Positions 18,283 to 27,509 are shown, counted from the stretch's first letter. The stretch is DNA of 64,000 bases from Brachyspira intermedia PWS/A (GCF_000223215.1 NC_017243.1:1302001-1366000); one strand, 5' to 3'. The notes: a model not told the origin generated them from the sequence alone. A program made the numbers and translations.

Positions 18283-18311
18283 TTGACAATATTTTAATTT
18301 ATAATTATATT
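18283..18311 (+). promoter_or_regulatory. Promoter of the restriction-modification operon
   Basis: TTGACA (18283-18288) and TATATT (18306-18311, spacer 17) precede the endonuclease ATG at 18318 by only six bases. Transcription would begin at or within a base or two of the start codon, giving a leaderless message with no ribosome site. Confidence 0.6.
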
Positions 18312-18317
18312 AAAAAA

Positions 18318-19028
18318 ATGCTTAGTGATATTTTTATAGATATACGAAAAAATAAAAAAGAATGGCTTAAAAGTAAAGAGGGTGATGAATTTGAGGACAG
18401 ATTCGAAGCCTCTTTAAAACGTCATGGATTTAATAGGAGAATGTCTTCTGATAAAGAAATTAAAAATATACTTTCTTCTATAAAAAATGATATTTTAGAT
18501 AAAAGCTCTGATAAAGTTATTGATAATGTTTATGCTTTAGAAGATAAGAGTATGGAGAACTGTTTTATATGTCAGCCTTATGGCAGTCAGAATTTTCCAG
18601 ACTTTCTAATCTTTACAGCTAAAAAAATTATAGCTATAGAAATAAAATACAGCAGTAATAAATCTTCTAGCCCTATGTGGAATAGTAATTTACCTAAATC
18701 AAATGCTATTTATATATTTGGCTCTTACGGCAGGGGAGATGTTACTTTCTTTATAGGAGATGATGTGCTTCCTATGAATGAACGTAATGAATTAATAAAA
18801 TTCTTTGAAGAGATAAAAAAACTTGAAGATAATTTTAAAAATAAAATGAAAAAAGAAAGCAGGAATAATTTATTTGCATATAAATTTGATAGGGGATTTA
18901 ATGTTTATGTTAGGCGTGCTTATGAGCAGAATAAAACTATAAATGAGAATGCAAAAATAGATTATTTTCTACATGAAGATAGAATAAAATGCGAAAATAA
19001 TGTTATAGAGTTTTGTAATAGTTTGTAA
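18318..19028 (+). CDS. Probable type II restriction endonuclease (PD-(D/E)XK)
   Basis: The 236-residue protein carries a plausible PD-(D/E)XK active site: NFPDFLIF followed after about 12 residues by AIEIKYS, giving Asp, Glu-x-Lys. An upstream acidic residue in GDEFEDRFE may complete it. Its gene lies 15 bases before an adenine methyltransferase, the standard type II layout. No ribosome site precedes the ATG, and the promoter suggests a leaderless message, which may keep nuclease synthesis low. The cut site cannot be read from sequence. Confidence 0.75.
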   Translation: MLSDIFIDIRKNKKEWLKSKEGDEFEDRFEASLKRHGFNRRMSSDKEIKNILSSIKNDILDKSSDKVIDNVYALEDKSMENCFICQPYGSQNFPDFLIFTAKKIIAIEIKYSSNKSSSPMWNSNLPKSNAIYIFGSYGRGDVTFFIGDDVLPMNERNELIKFFEEIKKLEDNFKNKMKKESRNNLFAYKFDRGFNVYVRRAYEQNKTINENAKIDYFLHEDRIKCENNVIEFCNSL

Positions 19029-19043
19029 AGTTAAGAGAGATAT

Positions 19044-20270
19044 ATGCAAGAAGAGTACACGAAAGAAAGTTTTGATTATCTTAAAAATACGGATATAGAA
19101 AAAAGAAAAAGATTAGGGCAGTACTTCACTCCTAAAACTATAAGAGATTTGCTATTAAAAGAATTAGTATCTATTTCAGAAAAAAAAGATAATGTAAAAA
19201 TACTTGATCCTGCATGCGGAAGCGGAGAGTTTCTTCTATCTTGTAATGAATATTTTAAAAGTCCTATACTATACGGATTTGATATTGACGAGAGTTTAGT
19301 TGCTATATCCAAAAAACTAATAAATAATGCAGATATAAAATGTTTGGATACTTTGAAGCTTGATACTAAACAATCTATTAAATATGATTATGTTATAGGT
19401 AATCCTCCATATTTTGAGTTCAAGCCTGATAAAGAATTAAAGAAAAAGCATAATGATATAATAAGCGGAAGAGTTAACATATTTTCTATATTTATAAAAT
19501 TAGGTTTGGAGCTTTTAGAAGACGATGGATATTTAGCTTATGTAGTGCCTCCTTCTATGAATAATGGTGCTTTTTTTAGTAAATTAAGAGAATATATAAT
19601 GAACATAAGTAGTGTTGAATATTTGCATATTGTAGACGGCTCTGATAATTTTTATATGGCCAATCAAAAGGTTATGCTATTAATACTCAAAAAAACTAAT
19701 AATCATAAAAATAAAAAATATATATTCTCAAAAAATGATATTACAATATTTACAGAGGATAAAACATTTTTAAATAAAGCGTATAAAGATACTATAAGCT
19801 TAAAAGAAATAGGTTATGAGGTAAAAACAGGAAGCATTGCTTGGAATAAATATAAAGAAAATCTTACTGATGATAAAAATAATTCTATACCTCTGATATA
19901 TTCATCTAATATAGTTGATGGGAAAATACTTATACCAAATAAAAGAAAACTACAATATATAAGAAATATTCCAAAAGAATTTATTATAAAGAATAATGTT
20001 ATAGCTGTTAATAGGGTAACAGGTTCTCATAAAAATATAAATATAAAATCAGCAATAGTAAAAGAAAAAGAGTTCGTATGTGAGAATCATGTAAATGTTA
20101 TATATCCTTTAAGTAATTATAATAAAGATTATAGTTTGGAATATATTTATAATGCCTTAAATGATAAAGATAATATAAAGGTGCTAAGTCTTATAACAGG
20201 AAACACTCAGGTATCAAAGACAGAATTAGAAAGGCTTCTTCCTATAAAGAAGATTATTGATAAGGTATAA
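19044..20270 (+). CDS. Type II DNA adenine-N6 methyltransferase
   Basis: The 408-residue protein is a gamma-type adenine methyltransferase. The order is QYFTP (motif X), LDPACGSGEFLLSC (motif I, S-adenosylmethionine binding, about residues 53-67) and VIGNPPYFEF (motif IV, catalytic NPPY, about residues 116-125), with a C-terminal target-recognition region. It resembles the TaqI/Eco57I-like group. It should protect host DNA from the nuclease encoded just upstream. A ribosome site (AAGAGAGA) lies in the 15-base gap. The DUF285-like gene begins 6 bases after its stop. Confidence 0.9.
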   Translation: MQEEYTKESFDYLKNTDIEKRKRLGQYFTPKTIRDLLLKELVSISEKKDNVKILDPACGSGEFLLSCNEYFKSPILYGFDIDESLVAISKKLINNADIKCLDTLKLDTKQSIKYDYVIGNPPYFEFKPDKELKKKHNDIISGRVNIFSIFIKLGLELLEDDGYLAYVVPPSMNNGAFFSKLREYIMNISSVEYLHIVDGSDNFYMANQKVMLLILKKTNNHKNKKYIFSKNDITIFTEDKTFLNKAYKDTISLKEIGYEVKTGSIAWNKYKENLTDDKNNSIPLIYSSNIVDGKILIPNKRKLQYIRNIPKEFIIKNNVIAVNRVTGSHKNINIKSAIVKEKEFVCENHVNVIYPLSNYNKDYSLEYIYNALNDKDNIKVLSLITGNTQVSKTELERLLPIKKIIDKV

Positions 20271-20276
20271 ATTCTA

Positions 20277-20789
20277 ATGAAATACAAGCCTAAATATAAA
20301 TTCGGATTATTGGATTATATTAAAGATGAAAATATAAATCTTTCTGATATAGATACAAGCGATATAATTGATATGTCATATTTATTTGAAAATAGTAAAA
20401 GAAAGAATTTTGACGGCATAGAAAATTGGAATGTATCTAATGTAACTGATATGAAATGCATGTTTAAAAATGCTGAATATTTCAATGCCGATTTAAGTAA
20501 ATGGAATGTACATAAAGTTATTGATATGAGTGAGATGTTTAGTAATACAAAATATTTTAACTGTGATTTAACTTCTTGGAATATTGATAATCTTAAATAT
20601 TTTGAAGATATTTTTGAAAATGCTGATTCTTTTAAACATACAAAAACTGTTTTAAAATTTTATAATAAATGTAAAAGCAGAAATTATAAAAAGAAACTTC
20701 AGTTAATGTTAGAAACTCTTGATATAAAAGAGCTTTATAGAGAATTAAAAAATGATAAAGTAAATTACAAAAAAATAAAGATTTCATAA
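20277..20789 (+). CDS. BspA-like (DUF285 repeat) protein in the restriction-modification operon
   Basis: The 170-residue product contains three repeats of the BspA/DUF285 type, such as NWNVSNVTDMKCMFKNAEYF and KWNVHKVIDMSEMFSNTKYF, at about residues 30-115. A charged helical tail follows. There is no signal peptide, unlike most surface-exposed BspA-like proteins, so it is probably cytoplasmic. It starts six bases after the methyltransferase stop and is likely co-transcribed. Just after the stop another frame encodes KKLENVYYDDIKDFVLL before a stop, so the C-terminus may be shifted by one base. Function is unknown. Confidence 0.75.
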   Translation: MKYKPKYKFGLLDYIKDENINLSDIDTSDIIDMSYLFENSKRKNFDGIENWNVSNVTDMKCMFKNAEYFNADLSKWNVHKVIDMSEMFSNTKYFNCDLTSWNIDNLKYFEDIFENADSFKHTKTVLKFYNKCKSRNYKKKLQLMLETLDIKELYRELKNDKVNYKKIKIS

Positions 20790-20899
20790 AAAAGCTGGAA
20801 AATGTTTATTATGATGATATTAAAGATTTTGTTTTATTGTAAAAATATAATAATTAGTATATGATTAAAATAATATTCTTAAAATATTAAGAGGCAGTA

Positions 20900-21877
20900 A
20901 TGGAAAATCATTTTGTTAAAAATATATCTTTTGAAAATTTTAAATGCTTTAAAAAATTAGAATTTGATGGTTTTAAAAGAGTCAATTTAATAGGCGGACA
21001 GAATAATGTAGGAAAAACTTCTTTTATGGAAGGAGTTAATCTTTCAGTGTATTCAGAAGATGCTTTAAAGCTTCATACTAATATAAGACAAATGATTAAA
21101 AGCAGACAAAATGATGATATTGATATAGATTTTTTTTATAATGATGAAAATGTTATCAATATTAAAACTAATAACAAAAATGTAAAAATAATATATATAA
21201 AAGATCCTTCAAAAGAAAACAGAATGATTACTACTCCTTATTTTAATTTAATTGTTGGTTATAGTGAATTTGAATTGGATATATACGATTTTTGTAATGA
21301 TAAAATTATAATTAAAGATGATTATCATTTTATACATTCTTTTAAAGCTGATGAAGAATATATTGCATCCTTGTATGGTCAGTTAACCAATTTAGGCAAA
21401 GAAGATTATATTGATAATTCATTAAAAATATTTGATGAAAATATTATTGGTATTAGACAAATTTTTAACAATAATAAAGTAACATTGAAATTAAAATTAA
21501 AATACAGAGAAAAGCCTGTTTTATTATCTTCATTCGGTGAGGGTATAAACAGATATATTGCTATAATTTGTGCTATATGGTCTAGTAAGGACGGATATTT
21601 ATTTATTGATGAAATAGAAAATGGCATACATTATACAAATTATCCTAAATTATGGAAATTAATTTTTGAAATATCTAATGAAGCTAATTGTCAGGTATTT
21701 GCTGCTACTCATTCAAAGGAATGTATAGAGGCTTTTAATAAAGAAAATAAAGATAATGATGGTTTATATTTAGAGTTTTATAGAAATCAAAAAACAGGTC
21801 TTATTAATATAAAAGATAGGGATAATGAGCAGTTAGAATATGCACTTCTCAATAATGGAGAGTTTAGAGGTGAATAA
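20900..21877 (+). CDS. AAA/ABC-type ATPase of a PARIS/OLD-like defence pair
   Basis: The 325-residue protein resembles AAA15/AAA21 (OLD-like, SMC-related) ATPases. It has Walker A GGQNNVGKTS (about residues 32-41), a signature-like SFGEGINRYIAI, Walker B YLFIDEIENGIHY and the switch VFAATHSKECIE. A central ~100-residue insert replaces the coiled coil. The next gene overlaps it by 8 bases and encodes a TOPRIM protein. That order matches two-gene systems such as PARIS (AriA-AriB), where the ATPase senses a phage trigger and releases a toxic TOPRIM nuclease. The equivalence is inferred from architecture. Confidence 0.8.
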   Translation: MENHFVKNISFENFKCFKKLEFDGFKRVNLIGGQNNVGKTSFMEGVNLSVYSEDALKLHTNIRQMIKSRQNDDIDIDFFYNDENVINIKTNNKNVKIIYIKDPSKENRMITTPYFNLIVGYSEFELDIYDFCNDKIIIKDDYHFIHSFKADEEYIASLYGQLTNLGKEDYIDNSLKIFDENIIGIRQIFNNNKVTLKLKLKYREKPVLLSSFGEGINRYIAIICAIWSSKDGYLFIDEIENGIHYTNYPKLWKLIFEISNEANCQVFAATHSKECIEAFNKENKDNDGLYLEFYRNQKTGLINIKDRDNEQLEYALLNNGEFRGE

Positions 21878-22507
21878 TTTAATAATAGTTGAAAGCAAGA
21901 ATGATAAATCCTTTATAGAAAGATTGATAGAATACTATAATTGCGTAAATATAAATGTTCAATGTATTTGTGAATTTGAATGTTTAGAAGGCATAAACAA
22001 CCTTGATAAAAAACTTGAAGAAATAAGATTGGATAAATACGATAGAATAGGGATTATTGTAGATGCTGACAAAGAAGGTATAGATAAAAGAATTGAGTTT
22101 ATAAATAAAGCTTTAAAAAAGTATGTGATGATGTGGAATTTACATCAATAAATAAATTAGAAAAATCTTCTAAACTTGATGTTGATTTTGCATGTTATAT
22201 TATGAATGTAAATGGATATGGTGAATTAGAAACAGTATTAAAATCAATAAAAAAATCTGACTCTGTTTTTGCTGACTGTTTAGAGAGTTGGAGAGAATGT
22301 TTAAAAGTCCATAATAAAGATATAAGCGATAAAGATTTTGATAAGTTCTATATAAATAATTATATTAGATTTGATACCTGCAATAAATATGAACAGAAAC
22401 AATCTAGTAAATACTGCAGTTTTGAGTCTGCTATGAAAAAAGATATATGGGATTTAGATAATAATATTTTAAATGATTTAAAAGAATTTTTAAAATTATT
22501 AATGTAA
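21870..22507 (+). CDS. TOPRIM-domain protein (DUF3226-like), frameshifted
   Basis: The best start is GTG at 21870, with GGAG ten bases upstream, inside the end of the ATPase gene. The N-terminal part has TOPRIM landmarks: LIIVESKNDKSFIE (catalytic Glu) and RIGIIVDADKEG (DxD). The frame breaks in an A6 run at 22115-22120. One extra A joins ...KALKK to VCDDVEFTSINKLEKSS and carries on to 22507 for about 212 residues, with the conserved NGYGELETVL segment. As written, the first part stops at 22151. It is probably the effector of the pair. DUF3226 is my best family match and DUF4435 (AriB) is a relative. Confidence 0.72.
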
Positions 22508-22517
22508 AATAATAAAA

Positions 22518-23798
22518 TTAATTTATATATTCAAGTCCTAATAATTTTTTTATTTCTTTATTGTTCATTTTCTTTGCTATATCTATTGCTTTACTGTCTA
22601 CTGCAGCATTATTTCTTATGAGTTTTCTACACATCTCTAAATTATTATTTTCTACGGCTATAGCTAATGGACTGTATCCTTTACTGTCTTTTATATCAAC
22701 ATCAACACCATTTGATAATAGACTATCAGTTATAGCTATATTATTATTTTTTACTGCTGTATGTATAGGAGCGGATCCATTATACATATTATTTAATTCT
22801 GATTTAGCATTTATTAAAATATTAGATATTTCTGTATCATTATTAATTACAGCTATATTTAAAGCTAATTGATTTTTATCATTTAATATATTTAAATTGG
22901 CGTTATTTTTTATTAAAGCATTTATAACTTCTATATATTCCTTTTTTGATTTATGAGCATTCATCACAGCTAAATGCAAAGCAGTATTTCCATTTTTATC
23001 TTTTATATTAGGATTTGCTTTTTTTGATAATAGTAAATTAACACTTTCAGTTAATCTATTAGAATTATTTTCTATAATATAGTGTAAAGATGTTTTAAAA
23101 TTGGCATTTGTATTGTCTATATCGGCACCTAATTTTATAAGTTCGTCTGCAGCCTCTATGGAACCATGTCCTACAGCATAATGAAGCATAGTATTAGTAT
23201 CTTTAGTATCAACATCTATTCCTAAATTTTTTACTAAATAGTTTATGTTTTCTACATTATTTCCAATGCTTGCAGATTTTATTAATGATATAACATCTTC
23301 GCTATTCATAAGCAAGTATATATTTTTATTAAGATAAAGTTCTAATATTTGAGGATTAGCATATTCTGAAGCTAGAAACTCACTTCTTGGTTTCTCTTTC
23401 ATTTGGAAATTAATATTGGCTCCGGAATCTATCAATAATTTCACACTTTCAAAGTTTTTATTTATAGTGGCAATGTCCATAGCTGAATAGTATGAGCCGT
23501 CTATATACTGATTGTTATTTGTTATTTTTGTATTATTATCCAAAAGTATATTTAAATCTGTATATGGTGAATTTTTAAGTACATTTATAGCAACTGTCTG
23601 ATTATTTTCTGCCGCTATATGTATAAGAGAATATCCTCTTTCATCTTTAATATTTGGATTTACATTTTGAGATAATAGAGTTTGTATTGTTCTAATATCT
23701 CCTGTTTTTACAGCATTAATCATTTTATTTTCATTTTCTGTCAATGCATATAGACTAATAATATTTATAAATAATGTTATTATTATGAGTTTTTTCAT
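22518..23798 (-). CDS. Secreted ankyrin-repeat protein
   Basis: The 426-residue product has a Sec signal peptide (about residues 1-19, ending YALTENE) followed by around eleven ankyrin repeats with typical TALHLAVMNAHK and GYSPLAIAVENNN segments. Such repeats mediate protein binding, here probably in the periplasm. ATGGAAATAATATG gives a good ribosome site before the start. Its end lies 10 bases from the convergent TOPRIM gene. A third cluster of ankyrin genes lies at 32.5-33.4 kb. Partners are unknown. Confidence 0.85.
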   Translation of the reverse strand: MKKLIIITLFINIISLYALTENENKMINAVKTGDIRTIQTLLSQNVNPNIKDERGYSLIHIAAENNQTVAINVLKNSPYTDLNILLDNNTKITNNNQYIDGSYYSAMDIATINKNFESVKLLIDSGANINFQMKEKPRSEFLASEYANPQILELYLNKNIYLLMNSEDVISLIKSASIGNNVENINYLVKNLGIDVDTKDTNTMLHYAVGHGSIEAADELIKLGADIDNTNANFKTSLHYIIENNSNRLTESVNLLLSKKANPNIKDKNGNTALHLAVMNAHKSKKEYIEVINALIKNNANLNILNDKNQLALNIAVINNDTEISNILINAKSELNNMYNGSAPIHTAVKNNNIAITDSLLSNGVDVDIKDSKGYSPLAIAVENNNLEMCRKLIRNNAAVDSKAIDIAKKMNNKEIKKLLGLEYIN

Positions 23799-23977
23799 AT
23801 TATTTCCATTTTATTATTAAGTTAATATTATGTATACTAATACATTATAATCATCGTTTTTATATTAATTTTTATTATAACTTTTTTGTTATTAAAATAT
23901 TATATAAATATAAGAATAAAATATTGAAAAATAGAAAAATATAGTATATACTTATGATAATATTTGGAGGTTTTTAA

Positions 23978-24550
23978 ATGGCCAGCATAGAAAGAGATAA
24001 AGCTGTTGAATTATTCAAAAAATATAATGATGAGCATTCATTATTTAAGCATGCATTATCCGTGGAAGCAGTGATGAGATATTTTGCCAAGAAAAACGGC
24101 GAAGATGAAGACGAATGGGGTATGGTAGGACTTTTGCATGATATGGATTATGAAAAATATCCTGATGAGCATTGTATTAAAGTGAAAGAAATACTTGAGG
24201 CAGAAGGACTTCCTGACAGTTTTATAAGAGCCATTCAAAGTCATGGTTACGGATTATGTACAGATATTGAACCTTTAAGCAATATGGAAAAAACTCTATA
24301 TGCGGTTGATGAACTTTCAGGTTTTATTACAGCATGTGCTTTGGTTAGACCTTCAAAGAGTTTAGATGATATGGAAGTAAAATCTGTTAAGAAGAAACTT
24401 AAAGATAAAGCATTTGCAGCTAAAGTAGACAGAACAGTTATAAATAAAGGTGCTGAAATGTTGGGAATCAATATAGATGAACTTATAAAAGAAACTATAG
24501 AAGCTCTTATTCCTGTACAAGAGAGTATAGGGCTTAAGAAAATTTCCTAA
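23978..24550 (+). CDS. HD-domain phosphohydrolase
   Basis: The 190-residue protein is a short HD-domain hydrolase with metal ligands in HALSVEAVMR, GLLHDMDYEK (the HD pair) and IQSHGYG, and the DELSGFI segment typical of the small HDIG family. The substrate is probably a phosphoester or nucleotide and cannot be named. TTTGGAGG precedes the ATG. It lies 15 bases before pncA and is likely in one operon with pncA and ogt. Confidence 0.88.
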   Translation: MASIERDKAVELFKKYNDEHSLFKHALSVEAVMRYFAKKNGEDEDEWGMVGLLHDMDYEKYPDEHCIKVKEILEAEGLPDSFIRAIQSHGYGLCTDIEPLSNMEKTLYAVDELSGFITACALVRPSKSLDDMEVKSVKKKLKDKAFAAKVDRTVINKGAEMLGINIDELIKETIEALIPVQESIGLKKIS

Positions 24551-24565
24551 ATACGGACTTGGGTT

Positions 24566-25207
24566 ATGAGTAAAATAAAGATACTTACAATAGTAGATAT
24601 GCAAAATGATTATATGGAAGGCGGCCCTATGGCTGTTAAAGGTGCTACTAAATTAGTACCTGTTATAAATGATCTTATAAAAAATGGTGAGTATGATGCA
24701 ATAATTGCAACTCAGGATTGGCATCCTTCCAATCATATATCTTTTGCTTCAACTCATGAAAAAGAGCCTTTTTCAAAAATAAAAGTTATAGATCAAGATA
24801 CAGGCGATGAGGAGATTCTTACTCTATGGCCTCGTCATTGTGTTGCAAGAACTTATGGTTCAGCTATAGTTGATGGACTTAGAAAGAAAAGAGATTATAT
24901 ATATGTTCAAAAGGGAGTTGATCCTGATGATGAGGGAAACTCTGGGTTTTCTTATATGCATAAAGAGTTTATAGATGCTGCTAGAGAAAATAAAGAAACT
25001 TTGGTGCTTGATTTTGTAGGTGTTGCTCTTGATTACTGTGTGTTTTTTACAGCAAGAGATACTGCTGAATATGTTGCTTCTATAGATGCTGAATATTTAG
25101 TAAGTGTAAATGTGCTTGAGTATGCTTCTGCTGCAGTTAATCCTGAATCTATTGAGGGTTTATATACTTCTTGTCCTCTTATTAATCTTAAAAAGGTTAG
25201 ATTGTGA
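24566..25207 (+). CDS. pncA: Nicotinamidase PncA
   Basis: The 213-residue protein has the isochorismatase-like fold and the nicotinamidase active site: Asp11 (IVDMQND), Lys116 and Cys158 (ALDYCVFFTA), with metal ligands Asp51, His53 and His57 in DWHPSNH. It converts nicotinamide to nicotinate for NAD salvage. The GTG start of ogt overlaps its stop by four bases, giving tight coupling. Confidence 0.92.
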   Translation: MSKIKILTIVDMQNDYMEGGPMAVKGATKLVPVINDLIKNGEYDAIIATQDWHPSNHISFASTHEKEPFSKIKVIDQDTGDEEILTLWPRHCVARTYGSAIVDGLRKKRDYIYVQKGVDPDDEGNSGFSYMHKEFIDAARENKETLVLDFVGVALDYCVFFTARDTAEYVASIDAEYLVSVNVLEYASAAVNPESIEGLYTSCPLINLKKVRL

Positions 25208-25740
25208 AAATTATTAGGCTTGAAAAAAAGAGTAATTTCAATAAAGCCTATATTTATAAAAGCCATATTGGTGATTTAATACTAAAAGCAGATGAAACCT
25301 TTCAATATATTACATCATTAGAATTTAACTTAACAAACATTAAAATATCGTTATATGATGAAGAACCTTCTATAATAAAGAAAGCTAAAAAAGAATTAGA
25401 CGATTATTTTTCAAATAGTTTAAAAAAATTTTCTATTCCTTTAGCTGTATATGGTACAGATTTTCAATATAATGTTTGGATGGAAACTTCAAAAATACCT
25501 TTTGGAAAAGTTGTTACCTATTCTGACATAGCAAGAAATATTTCAGATAAAAAAGGGAGCATATCAAGAGCGGTAGGCACAGCTGAGGGAAAAAACAAAA
25601 TAGCTATTATAATACCTTGCCATAGGGTTGTAGGAGTGAATAAAAAGTTAACAGGTTATGCAGGCGGACTTGATAAAAAAGAGTATTTACTCAAGCATGA
25701 AGGTTTTGATATAGTTAATTCTAAAATTATAATGAAGTAG
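25204..25740 (+). CDS. ogt: Methylated-DNA-[protein]-cysteine S-methyltransferase
   Basis: The 178-residue protein carries the suicidal acceptor motif IIPCHRVVG (Cys139) and the wing/helix segment TSKIPFGKVVTYSDIA, followed by SRAVGTA. It removes alkyl groups from O6-methylguanine in DNA. It begins at a GTG that overlaps the pncA stop. Length and motif order are normal for Ogt/MGMT. Confidence 0.92.
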   Translation: MKIIRLEKKSNFNKAYIYKSHIGDLILKADETFQYITSLEFNLTNIKISLYDEEPSIIKKAKKELDDYFSNSLKKFSIPLAVYGTDFQYNVWMETSKIPFGKVVTYSDIARNISDKKGSISRAVGTAEGKNKIAIIIPCHRVVGVNKKLTGYAGGLDKKEYLLKHEGFDIVNSKIIMK

Positions 25741-25750
25741 GTTATTTTAT

Positions 25751-26304
25751 ATGATTAAAAAACTTATAAAACAAACAGGCTTTTTTTAGTTCAGCCGAAT
25801 GTCAATATGGCTTCTGAGATAGTTGATTTTTACAGAAGAAATAAAGATTTTTTTAAAGATTTTGATCCCAAAAGGCCAGATGTATTTTATAATGTTAATA
25901 CTCATAAAGATATTATTAAAAGAGAAATTGAGGAAATAAAATTAGAAAGAATGCTTAAATTTTGGATATACAAAATAGAAGATAAAAGAAAGATCATAGG
26001 AATGGTTAATTTCAGCAATATTTATAAAGGTGTTTTTTTATCAACTACAGTTGGTTATAAATTAGATGAATTTGAACAACATAAAGGCTATATGACAGAA
26101 GCACTTAAAGCAGCTATAATAATAGTATTTAAAGAACTTAAACTACATAGAGTAGAAGCAAATATAATGCCTCATAATAAACCTTCTTTGGAATTGGCTA
26201 AAAGACTTGGCTTTGAATATGAGGGACTTGCCAAAAAATATTTAAAAATTAATGGTAAATGGGAAGATCATGTTCATATGACTATAATAAATGATGAATT
26301 ATAA
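25751..26304 (+). CDS. RimJ/RimL-like GNAT acetyltransferase (frameshifted at the start)
   Basis: The ATG at 25751 opens MIKKLIKQTGFF and then stops in a T7 run (25781-25787). With one more T the frame reads on as FLVQPNVNMASEIVDFYRRNK and into the main frame, giving about 185 residues. An internal start at 25807 would give 165 residues without the first strand. The acetyl-CoA segment DEFEQHKGYMTEALKAA and the end MPHNKPSLELAKRLGFEYEG match RimJ/RimL-type enzymes, which acetylate ribosomal protein N-termini or other amines. The substrate is unknown. Confidence 0.8.
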
Positions 26305-26468
26305 AAATAGTTATTCTCATTAAAAAAATCATTTGAAACTGTAGAATTATGTTTATTAGTTTCTATAAATTCGCATAAAAATATATAAAATTATATACTT
26401 ACAATCTTTACAAATTAAATATTATCTGTATAATATACGGCGAAAAATAAATTATAAGAGGTGTATAA

Positions 26469-26759
26469 ATGTCTGTAAAATGTGTTTGGTGCGGAAAAAA
26501 TGTAGAAGAAATACAAGGGCAGGCTACTATGGATACATGCGATGAATGCGAGGATTTTTTTGAAGAGCATATTGATGATATAGCAGAATCTTTAAATGAG
26601 CTTCTTAAAAAAAATGAATCTTCATCATCTAAACCTACAGAAAAAAAGGCTTGGGTTAGCTATTCTCTTATAACAGCAATTCACATGCTTAGTTCCAAAC
26701 CTTATATAGAATTTAAAGACTCTAAATATAAAGATTTAATTTCAGGTGATAAAAAATGA
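26469..26759 (+). CDS. Small zinc-ribbon protein
   Basis: The 96-residue protein has four cysteines in two CxxC pairs (VKCVWCGK near residue 5 and DTCDECEDFF near residue 28), a typical zinc ribbon. An acidic helix and a Lys-rich end follow. AAGAGG precedes the ATG. Its stop overlaps the next start as ATGA, so the two genes are coupled. Function is unknown, and a role in nucleic-acid or protein binding is only a guess. Confidence 0.7.
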   Translation: MSVKCVWCGKNVEEIQGQATMDTCDECEDFFEEHIDDIAESLNELLKKNESSSSKPTEKKAWVSYSLITAIHMLSSKPYIEFKDSKYKDLISGDKK

Positions 26760-27073
26760 GAACATTATATATAATAACTTTAATATTCTTTTGTTTTACT
26801 GCAAGCTTAAGACCTAAAGTTCAGGAAAATTTTTATTGTGAATATTGCGGTAATAAATTTAGTTCTGTGAAATTATTAACTTCTCAAAATTGTATGCGTT
26901 ATCCTGAAGGAAATTATAAAGGTAAGCATAAACTTTATGAAGGCACTGAAAAAGATGAATATACATGTAAATACTGCGGTAATCAATATAAAACTATAAA
27001 ACAATTAACTTCATCAAAATGTATGCGTCATCCTAATGGTAATTATAAAGGATATCATTCTCCTGCTTTATAA
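26756..27073 (+). CDS. Secreted protein with two zinc-finger-like repeats
   Basis: The 105-residue product has an N-terminal hydrophobic segment that could be a signal peptide (about residues 1-18). Two near-identical repeats follow, each C-x2-C-G-N-x15-C-M-R-x-P-x-G-N-Y-K-G-x-H (about residues 28-60 and 72-102). The spaced Cys, Cys, Cys and His suggest a metal-binding finger. It is coupled to the zinc-ribbon gene by an ATGA overlap. I do not recognise the family. Confidence 0.7.
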   Translation: MRTLYIITLIFFCFTASLRPKVQENFYCEYCGNKFSSVKLLTSQNCMRYPEGNYKGKHKLYEGTEKDEYTCKYCGNQYKTIKQLTSSKCMRHPNGNYKGYHSPAL

Positions 27074-27131
27074 TATTAACAGATCAATAGTAAAATGCTT
27101 TATTTATTAAAATTAAGTTTTAGGAGAACAC

Positions 27132-27509
27132 ATGTCTAATAATGAAAATAATTATAATAATAAAGAAGAAAAGGTATTTGAGCCGGAAATAGTCAATAAT
27201 GATGAACCTTATAAAAATAAATCTTTAAATTCTATACTTTCTTGGATTCCATTTATACTCGCTTTGATATATACAATTTCCCCTGTTGATTTTATCCCAG
27301 ATGTTATACCTATTGCCGGTTGGGGTGAAGATGCTATGTTTTTAATAGTATCAGCTTTGCATGGCATTCAAAATACTGTTTTAGATAAAGATACATCTAT
27401 ATATAAGATCATTAAATATATAAAATGGGTTTCATTAATATTAACTATCATATTTATACTGATATTAGTACTTCTTATAGTATTAGTTTTTAAAGTTTCA
27501 TATAATTAA
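27132..27509 (+). CDS. YkvA-like (DUF1232) membrane protein
   Basis: The 125-residue protein contains the DUF1232 core IYTISPVDFIPDVIPIAGWGEDA (about residues 49-72) between two membrane spans, after a charged Asn/Glu-rich start. The family is widespread in bacteria and of unknown function. TTTTAGGAGAA precedes the ATG. It lies between the zinc-ribbon pair and dnaA with separate spacing from each. Confidence 0.82.
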   Translation: MSNNENNYNNKEEKVFEPEIVNNDEPYKNKSLNSILSWIPFILALIYTISPVDFIPDVIPIAGWGEDAMFLIVSALHGIQNTVLDKDTSIYKIIKYIKWVSLILTIIFILILVLLIVLVFKVSYN

